Source: Calliopsis andreniformis
Lineage: Eukaryota > Arthropoda > Insecta > Hymenoptera > Andrenidae
Assembly: GCF_051401765.1 (NCBI RefSeq)
Contig: NC_135066.1
Location: 23,377,501 to 23,441,500, forward strand
Direction of reading: 5' to 3'
DNA length: 64,000 bases
Every line of letters starts with the position of its first letter. Position 1 is the stretch's first letter. The position numbers and the translations under genes were made by a program. Positions 56,201-64,000 of this stretch are shown here, one piece after another. The notes beneath the pieces are model-generated. The model did no database searches, had not been told where the DNA came from, and was given only the letters and a program-made list of their open reading frames with translations.

Positions 56201-57755
56201 AGTAGAGCAGTTACTTCACCCTCGACGATAAATTAATTATTGTGGATTCGTTTTCGTCTAGTCCTATTCAGGCCCCGTAGTGGATGCTTGTTCGAGGGAG
56301 GGTGGAGGCTTGTTTGAAGGTCTGATTATTAAATATATTGTATTGCGTTTGCAATATTAAGATATGTGAATATGTTCTGATGATAAACATATTTTAAAAG
56401 AACATTAAACAGGAGAGTCAAGTAAAACAAAAATAGAATTACAATCATAAGAGAAATGAAAAGAATGTACAATGAGAGACTCACCAATTTACTGCTTACT
56501 TCTTATGCAAATTTTATATGTTTTCTTGAATTACTTGGTCTTTATCCGATTTCCAAAAACCTGGAGTACTACAGACAAATGGAATATACCTGGAAAACAC
56601 ACACACACACGATTAGAGACATCATTACTATATTATTAAGCCGAATTTGGATAGTAAGAAATACTCAAGAAAAAGAAAAACTATTTGAATTCTAAACTAT
56701 TTTAAATTTTAACGTGCGGCTATGAGTCTATTCACTCCCGGCTCACTGCATTTTTCAGTGAATCTCTGCTCGAAACTATTGAGAGTCTAACTGATAGAAA
56801 ACAGGATAATTAGTCCACGGGCCCCTCGCCGCGTACCTCACGACTTGTCAACGAAGAGTGTCGAGGCTTGGAGCACTCGGGCGGGACCCAGGCTGGGCTA
56901 GCTACCAAAAAGCTGATGCTGTATTATTACAACCCGACGGCAAGTCGCGGTTGCTCTCACGAGGCTCGCTTGAAATCACGCGTGTGTGCATGGTATATGT
57001 GCTCTTTTGATTTCTCCACTCCTTCAACCAGTAGGTTTGGTGATGCTCTCAACTCTTTTAAATTTTGAGTCCACACTTTTACATACTCGCATTCATTTGC
57101 ACAATAGTGATTCCGAATATATATAAAAATATGTGTATGTATAAAATATAAAATGAAGAGGATAATAATACAAAGAAGAAACATTATAATTTTACCAATG
57201 AGGTAGTATTTCGGCAAGGATTTGAGAAATATTCGCAAAACTGTTGTTCATGTGGAAATAACGGGAACGAATGCAATTAACAAGGGATTCCCCATAACAC
57301 TGTGTGTTGTTAATGCATCCGTTGTGAATGGCAATTTTATTATTATTAATTTTATTGGAGAACCACTGGGCGTCCAGAGATTCTACGTAATAACCGGACG
57401 TTAATATCGGGTTGCTGCAACGGCAGCTCCTTGCAGGATTCAAGAGACGTTTGCGACTTACTTTATGCTAACGCCAAATATCGGGTGGCGATCAACCGTC
57501 GCGATGACGATAATTCCTCGTGGGAAAGGAAAAGAGAAAAAGAAAAAAAAATTAATCGTTACGTAATGTAACAGATTTAACTCTTTTACGCTCGATGTTG
57601 CGTATTCCTAACATTGTATTTTTAGTCCACAAACAGTAAACAATCAATATATTTGCTTTTGATGGGGTTGTGTATATGCAACATTGGTCTTTGAATAGTA
57701 TTAATCCTGGAGTCTTAGAGAATCATTAAATTTTATGTGAAGTTCATTTAGACCA
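56201..57755. other. Noncoding stretch with a short (CA)n run
   Basis: CACACACACACAC at about 56598-56611. The 79-codon + frame at 56456 has hydrophobic composition but no identifiable family. 56730-57010 is GC-richer, without a gene I can support. Confidence 0.4.
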
Positions 57756-57764
57756 GAGTTCTGC

Positions 57765-58178
57765 AAGGTCCCATCTAGACAGGTTCGCTGTGAACATCCA
57801 GACAGAGTTAAAAGATTCCCGGGGTCACTGAAAGTACCCGAAAATCTCTGATGGAGTGATTAGGTAGCATTCGGGGCGAACAACTTGGAACTGTCTGGAC
57901 GGGTGCACAACGTGCGCGGCGAATCGCAGGCCAACGCCAGTTTGGTCTATCTGAACATCGAGCTAGGCGATTCGCTGCGCACGTTGTGCACCCATCCAGA
58001 CAGTTCCAAGTTGTTCGCCCCGAATGCTATCTTACTACTCCATCGGAGATTTTCGGGTACTTTCGGTAACCCCCGGAATCTTCTAACTCTGTCTGCAGCA
58101 CTTTTCCATTTATTTATTCTCCTAGGATGTTCGCAACTCTATTTGCGTTTGCAGCGAATCTCTCTGGACGGGGCCCAA
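57765..58178. repeat. Foldback element with GC-rich arms
   Basis: Left arm 57765-57927 and right arm 57967-58178 around a 39-bp centre. CTGTCTGGACGGGTGCACAA on the left pairs with TTGTGCACCCATCCAGACAG on the right, and the pairing continues through CATTCGGGGCGAACAACTTG and AAGATTCC to GGTCCC/GGGCCC. The right arm holds about 40 extra bases in two blocks absent from the left. The 110-codon frame crossing it is a by-product. No target duplication could be assigned. Confidence 0.85.
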
Positions 58179-60060
58179 CGGGCGGGTATATCGCTGATCT
58201 ACCCGCCTGTCACCTGATCATCTCTTGATTTATTCGGCCCTCCCGTATGCACATCCAGTTTAACAAGTCAGCGTTGATTCCTACGAGCACATTAGATCCG
58301 AAGTCGTTATAACCATAGGAATAAAGAGCACAGTACTCCCGGGCTATAGGTTCGCCAGATTTCCCGGGTTAAACGCTCGTCGCTATCCCCACTACCGAGA
58401 GAATGGGGGACCCCTCGGAATCAATGCAGCGTGAAGTGTGAAATGATTCTGCTTGCGTGATGCTTGTTTATAAACAGTTAGAAACTAGTATTTAAACGAC
58501 TAAGGAGGTATTTAAGGATCAGGACTAAAAATTAAAAGTTAAAGTTTTTAATTTCTAGTTTTATTTGTATGGAAATAGTTGTATCATATTGCTGTGGTCT
58601 TTCTGATGAAAATAAGACCAAACACGAAATGATTTCAGTAATTTTCAGGTGAGTATTTTAACAACTTTCATTTTCTGTCATTATCGATTCTAGTAAAACG
58701 CAGAAAATAGATTTCTGATCATGCAAGTAACCAATGTATCAATAAACCGAGGCTAATGCTCCCGACCGGTCCCGAGCAGCGAGCTTATATCCCGGGAATA
58801 CTTAACTTTATAGAGCAGTATTAGTTTATATTTACTTGTATACTTATTTTTGTGTTTTCTTTATATTTAGATTATATTAAACATATTTAGTTTTACACAT
58901 GTAATTTATATGCGGTTTATATCAGTTGTATTTAGGTTTATATTTCCTTTATAATTAGTTTATATTAGTTTTACCGACCTAGATGATTTCAGTATTTCTC
59001 ATTTTCGTTCTGTTCAATGGAACAGCAAATAAGAATCCCAAAAAGCCTGAAAATGATTAAAAAAGACACGTCAAGTATATATATTCCGTTGAAAAATCTA
59101 CCTTATAAAAACGAGCCCTTTCTATCTTGGTTGGCTTACGGATTGCAACGAATAGTCAAGATTCCATGTTATTCCATGACATTCATCAATTTTAATTGAA
59201 TTTTGGATCCTATAACTTTGTTGAGTGTCGTAAAATTTCGGATCAGCTGTTCGACGGTGTGTGACCCCTCCCTTCTCTTGCATCGGTGTCATACTGTTGT
59301 TCGGACAACAACGAGTCGAGGCCTCGACGCGGGCTCATTTCTGGTGCTTTTTCCACCAGATTTTTAGACGCTTATAACTAACAAACAAACCCTCAAACGT
59401 GGAATTGTTACTCTTGATTTTCGTCTTATTTTGGTCTATATAACCACCCCTTAAATTCATCCCGTGTTGCTCAAAAACTGTATAATAACTAAGATACTAG
59501 GATACTTATACTTACAAGGAAACATAACGAGGTGTGAATTTCTGATATGTATGAAACTTGATAGGATTGTAGAGTAGCCGAAAATATTCGATATGTATTT
59601 TTTTTTGTTACCTCTAATTCATGTTAAAGAAACAATAAATTGTTATTATCTAAAACTGTTTACATAGATTTGTTGTTCAAAAATACACAATGACCTTATT
59701 TACACTATTTTGCTACACGCAATAGTTTTCGAGATATTAAGCGAAGTATGTTTTCCATTCCCAACTTTGGAGTTGATTTTCAGCCCCTTAACATGAATTA
59801 GAGTCAATAAAAAGAATACGTATTGAATATTTTCTGTTACTCTACAATCCTGCTCGAGTTTCCTCGGTGATTTACAAGATATCTTGTAATACAATGATGG
59901 CATTCTTAGAGTTATACAGGATTGCAGTTCGTTTACACGAATTTTTATATGTTTCTTAGATCGCATGGTTACTGGACATAAGTACATCAGTGCATATTGA
60001 TGTATTGTTCTGTGATATGCAGCTAAATATGGCATAGGAGGTTACCACTACATATCCTAC
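58179..60060. other. Noncoding stretch
   Basis: No gene recognised. 58230-58440 is GC-richer. Two adjacent perfect hairpins are listed separately at 59295-59328. Confidence 0.4.
59295..59328. other. Pair of adjacent short hairpins
   Basis: TGTTGT-TCGG-ACAACA (59295-59310), with a four-base TCGG loop, is followed four bases later by the perfect 14-bp palindrome GTCGAGGCCTCGAC (59315-59328). There is no T-tract after it, and in an animal genome a terminator reading is not apt. Function unknown. Confidence 0.5.
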
Positions 60061-60439
60061 ACTTGCTCAGACCTCGATCCATTGGTATAAATTTGTATAT
60101 ATATGCTTTATAGCACTGTAGCATTTTGATTGTTAATTTACAGAGTTTTTCTGAGTTGGTATTTTCTTTTTTGTGTATGAATAATTGTGAATCTACTTCG
60201 ATTCAATACTAATTCATCCAGAGAGGAATCATTAAATTTCTTCTTGGAATTATGGTAGTAAATTTCATATTGTGTTTTTGTTCTAGTTCACATATCCTAT
60301 AATAGAAGAGCTTTGGTAGGTGTTTTTTTTTTATTATATATACGTGTGAGCCGATTTGAAAATGTGTTACCGTACATTGGTTTTTTTTAGGGGTGGTAGA
60401 GGTTTTGTTAGCCTAGGAGATACTGAGTAGGTTTCTTCG

Positions 60440-61740
60440 GATTTTGACTGGAGATTCGATACTATCTCTCATGGTACTGAATATGGGACTAGTTTTAAAC
60501 ACACCAGATATTATTCTAAGGGCCCTATTGTCTGCCGAGTCGACTTTATTACTGGTCGATTTGTTCGATTATCGCTTTATATGTTGCTAGTAAAACCTTC
60601 ATGTCTGCTTTCCAGTAGTTGGAGATATGTTTAGACGTCGATTACATTCGTTTTGAAGATTGTTGATATGGATATGTCATGTTAATCGGTTATCAAGTTC
60701 CAAACCCAATAATTTTAATGAGTTTCCTTGTTCCAAGATCGAGTTGTCAATGTATAGCTTGATTTTAGGTGTAAAGTATCGTCTGGAACATACTATTAAT
60801 TTACTTTTGGTTTTGGAAAATTTGAGTTCAGTATTATTTGCCGAATTTTGATAGTATAATGATAGTATAGATTTTGATAGTATTTTGTAGTATAACTTGC
60901 GATATTTTTATATTTGTCCCCTTTTGTATGATGGCTAAGTCATTAGCAAAAAGATAGGCTCAGACTGGAGTAGAGATTGATGTTATGATATCATGGATTG
61001 ATATTAGAAATAATGGAACACTCATCCCTGATCACTCATACTGAGGGAATCCATTTTCATTGATTTTGATATTGGATTGTGTATTATTGTTTCTGACTTT
61101 ATTTGTCTATTTCTGAGAAAATTTTTAAAGTATTTCGTGATGGTGCCTATAAATCGCAACTTTTCTAATATATCCAGGGTTCTTCTTCTGTATACCATGT
61201 TATAAGTCTTATGAATATCCATGGATATCGTCATCAGATGTTGCTTGTTTGCCAAGCTGTCACAGATTTGAAATTGTATATTGATTAGTTGATCCATACT
61301 GGATAAATTCACTCTAACGTGGAGGAATGACTTCGTTGTTTTCTAATATCAGCATAATCTAACTTTAATCATTTTTTCTAGTGGTTTTCCATTATGTTGA
61401 CAACCAATATTGGGCGGTAGTTTTCAAGAAATGCAGGGCCCTTACCTGGTTTACCAATTAAGATCACTATCGCTTCTCTCTAGCTATCGGGGAAAACACC
61501 GTTCCTCCAAATTATATTGAAGTTTTTAAGGTAGTAATTTGGTTTGTATCTTGTTGTGTATTTCGTCCGAATTTGGAGCTGTATTTTTATATTCTTTTAG
61601 TATATTTTCAAGTTTAAACATTTTAAACTCTTCATTAACTGTTCGAATATAAAATCGGGTATATTTTCTTTCTATTGGAGAATTCGAGGGTGTAGTTGGA
61701 GTTGCTTGAATTTTTTGTGAATGTCTCTGCAATTAGGTTC
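60440..61740 (-). pseudogene. LINE-C ORF2, reverse transcriptase and post-RT region (broken)
   Basis: Minus strand: LENILKEYKNTAPNSDEIHN (start of RT), LMTISMDIHKTYNMV with the first catalytic Asp (D-I-x-K-x-Y-x-x-V; Phe-Asp is changed), VPLFLISIHDII, and AYLFANDLAII, a degraded YxDD (AND). Then follow SLKLLGLELDNRLTW, HIHINNLQNECNRRLNI and RIISGVFKTSPIFS, the classic thumb/post-RT blocks of I/Jockey elements. Frames are split by many stops. Confidence 0.8.
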
Positions 61741-62099
61741 GTTATTTCTTTGTCATTCGTAGTAATGAAGTTACAGGATTCAATTAATGTGGTAGTTGCC
61801 TTGGATACTTGTCATTTTGTTCCATACTGTTTTTGTATGAGCAGAACTGTTAATTTCGTGTATGAAATTTAATCAACTTTGTTGTTTGTGTTCCCTAATT
61901 GTTGATTTTTTATATTCAATTAGGGTTTCTGCAGTTTTGTGCTTTTTAAGTCTATTCAACGCATGTTTAGTCTTTTGGATAACATATTCACATTCTTTGT
62001 CCTACCTAGGTATGTTGAAGAAATTTTGACTCTTTTTTGGTTTTGTTTCGGGAATAGTTTGGTCCGTTGTTTCTGTTAAGATGGAGGTAAATTCTTTGA

Positions 62100-62790
62100 C
62101 TATTCTGTTAATTTCTGGATAAGTGGTCTCAAAGAGGGGGTTCACCAAGGAAATGCTTCATTCAATCGTTTGTTTGATTTTTGTTAAAATTGGGAAGTGG
62201 TCACTCTCATATAAATCTGGTATAGTTTTGCCTCTATAAGCTATGTTGGCACTGCATATCGTTAGGTCTATTGAGCTGTAAGTTTCTGTTGCCATGTTGA
62301 AGTGTGTTGGTTTGTACTCGTTTAAGATGATTAGATTCAGGTTAGATATGATTTTCTTGACTGTTTTCCCTCTAAGATCAACTTTTTCCCAGCCCCATAT
62401 TCTATTATGACTGTTGAAGTGACCTGCAATGATGCATGACTTAGGTAATTTATCGAACATTGTGTTCAATTCACTTTCGTTAAGATCTTGTCTATTAGGT
62501 AAAGAAAAGTTGCACAGATGTATGTTTGGTGTTGTATTTATCTTGACTGATGATGCTTCCATCGCAGATGAAATTTTAATTTGTTCGCTGAATGTATAGA
62601 GTCAATCATACAGAGTTTGTAACTAGTATGGCAACCTCTCCACTTGCGGTTTGGAAATTTCAGTTAGTAACTTATGAAGTATAGTTCTTCAATTTGATGT
62701 TTTGCCCGGGTTTAAAGTGGGTTTTATGTAAACACACAATGTGAGGTTTGTATTCTTTGCGTAGGACCTGTAGATAGGCTAACGTGAAGA
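62100..62790 (-). pseudogene. LINE-C ORF2, endonuclease domain (broken)
   Basis: The N-terminal part is seen as VLRKEYKPHIVCLHKTHFK (normally CLQET, so the catalytic Glu is lost), with frameshifts. Then comes a 134-codon open frame (62562-62158) with IIAGHFNSHNRIWGWEKVDL (GDFN has become GHFN, so Asp is His), YSSIDLTICS (Asp kept) and ESDHFPIL (Asp-His kept). The WG...D.RG spacing fits Jockey/I endonucleases. Confidence 0.8.
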
Positions 62791-62869
62791 AAAAACCGTT
62801 AAAATTCCATTGTAGAATCGTTAACATTATTATATTCTAATGGAGACATATTTTGTGAACTATTGGCCC

Positions 62870-63534
62870 TTTTTGGTTCTGTAAGACCGTCAGATTCGTT
62901 ATTCGTTAAAACTGGGATAGTACTATATGTTACATTGTTGGAATCGTCTGTATCGAGATCATCTAGGTCACTTTTTAACTTCTCAACAGTTCAATATGTT
63001 CTATTTTTTAGACTTCCCTCCTCTAGTAATGGGTATATCTACGATAGTATACAGACTAGTCCGCGTAAGCCTTCTGTATATTTCCGTGCAGGTTCACATA
63101 TGTTTCCCTTTTCTTGTAAGTTCTTCAGCAAACTAGTTAATTGAGTGGTGTCAATAAGATAATTGTAGTTTGGGTTATTTATTATCTTTCCAATTGGTTC
63201 AATTTTTTCACTGATTGTATTTTTAGGTTATTTAGTGTGTTTGGACCTTTCCTTTGGTGTTTCTATGTTGGGTTTTATCTTGTCTATTGGTTTTACAAAC
63301 GCTTGTGTAGATTCACGATCGGTAATGTTGATGTCTTTCAAGCTTACCGGTCTGGATGACGTAGTTAGAGTTTTTTTTGTTAGCGATCGTACCGTTATTA
63401 TTTCCTCGTACTTTCGACCACGTATACTTATAGACACGGCCTGCGTACAGTACGTGTATAGGAACTTTAGGAATCAAGTGAGACAAAGATAACGTGGAAA
63501 GTGTGGCATCATATGTGGGCAAACCATAATTCAA
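62870..63534 (-). pseudogene. LINE-C ORF1, C-terminal region (broken)
   Basis: Minus-strand frames include MNYGLPTYDATLSTLSLSHL, VKPIDKIKPNIETPKERSK and, near the end, LTSLLKNLQEK, a CILS-stop-IYPLLEEGSLKNR stretch and KLKSDLDDLDTDDSN. The last part resembles the ORF1 tail of LINE-A (YP...IKNR...KKL), which supports assignment to the same element group. No zinc knuckle could be read. Confidence 0.5.
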
Positions 63535-63540
63535 AATGGC

Positions 63541-64000
63541 TGATATGAAATTAACTTACATAATAAATTATTAAAAATGGTGCAAACATGCTGTTTTCGA
63601 GCTTGCAAAGAAATCCACAACAATATATAGGCAATAAATTAGTTTATTTTATAATTTACAGTTAGAAATAAATAATTTCACTCCAAACACTTGTGTACTA
63701 TTCGTATTTTTATCACTTGTTTAAGCTAAGATAAGTTTTAAGAAAATAATTAATTAGACACCTTTTATAAAATATTATCACTACCTTAATATCAAATTCA
63801 AATAAATTTTGCAAAATTATAATCTTGAAAATATATTATAATGAGCACTATTTAAAGTTGTAAAAGTGAAGTAAAAATTAATGACTAAATTTTTATACCT
63901 ATAAAAAATATCAGTACGTCTCGAACCACCGAAGTAGTCAGACGTGTCGCGTGTTGAGCGGTGTCTACAAACATAGATCTATACAAATGTATAGTGATAC
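63541..64000. other. AT-rich noncoding stretch
   Basis: No gene or repeat recognised to the end of the window. Confidence 0.45.

Larger units (their letters stand above)
60060..63540 (-). mobile_element. I/Jockey-group non-LTR retrotransposon (LINE-C), decayed
   Basis: Minus strand: ORF1 C-terminal part (to about 62870), ORF2 endonuclease (62.1-62.8 kb), RT (60.9-61.75 kb) and post-RT region (60.4-60.9 kb). The 5' part of ORF1 is missing or unreadable. RNase H was not identified. It is heavily interrupted by stops and frameshifts, and more decayed than LINE-A. Ends are approximate. Confidence 0.75.

Noticed and set aside
56456..56695. 79-codon hydrophobic + frame, briefly considered as a chemoreceptor fragment
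   Set aside because: Hydrophobic composition is expected from T-rich DNA; no conserved receptor motif, and a (CA)n run lies within the frame.
57885..58217. 110-codon + frame
   Set aside because: It runs through both arms of a palindromic repeat; the open frame is a by-product.

Overview
The window reads as AT-rich, repeat-laden nuclear DNA of an insect. Hymenoptera (ant, bee or wasp) is my best inference, from the mix of mariner-like, DIRS and I/Jockey-type elements and short CAGGGTG-ended repeats; a database search would be needed to fix the taxon. There is no bacterial gene organisation: no operons, and no CRISPR, rRNA or convincing tRNA.

Only one stretch can be confidently assigned to a host protein-coding gene. 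It is a 108-nt internal exon on the + strand at 24449-24556, with canonical AG/GT splice sites, encoding the RNP1 half of an RNA-recognition motif closest to the hnRNP C/RALY family. No other RRM exon of that gene was found by eye. The rest of the window is therefore probably two very large introns. Several more GC-rich islands (about 16.8, 20.6, 22.2, 26.8, 29.0, 31.0 and 40.4 kb) are candidate regulatory DNA or untranslated exons, without proof.

Most of the other recognisable sequence is mobile. Four retroelements all lie on the minus strand, antisense to the host exon: an I/Jockey-type LINE at 5.3-10.9 kb (ORF1 almost intact; ORF2 broken), a DIRS tyrosine-recombinase retrotransposon at 47.4-51.0 kb (nearly intact but with key residues lost), a Jockey-like LINE at 53-56.2 kb (endonuclease apparently deleted) and another I/Jockey-type LINE at 60-63.5 kb. 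A 523-bp solo LTR with a 4-bp target duplication is at 42.1 kb. DNA elements include two internally deleted mariner-like copies with ~130-bp inverted repeats (19.1 and 43.8 kb) and a decayed mariner-like copy (51-52.35 kb) lying against the cut 5' end of the DIRS element.

The most unusual content is the set of palindromic (foldback) sequences. Two very similar 1.08-kb elements at 27.86 and 32.70 kb are almost perfect inverted repeats, with ~510-bp arms around a 63-bp centre, CACTG termini, TTA/TAA target duplications and a TGACGTCA site at the apex. Other palindromic families occur at 4.4, 13.6, 18.7, 25.9, 43.6 and 57.8 kb. A degenerate ~50-bp tandem array with a short hairpin in many units lies at 38.3-38.8 kb. 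If the region is transcribed as intron, these would fold into long double-stranded RNA.
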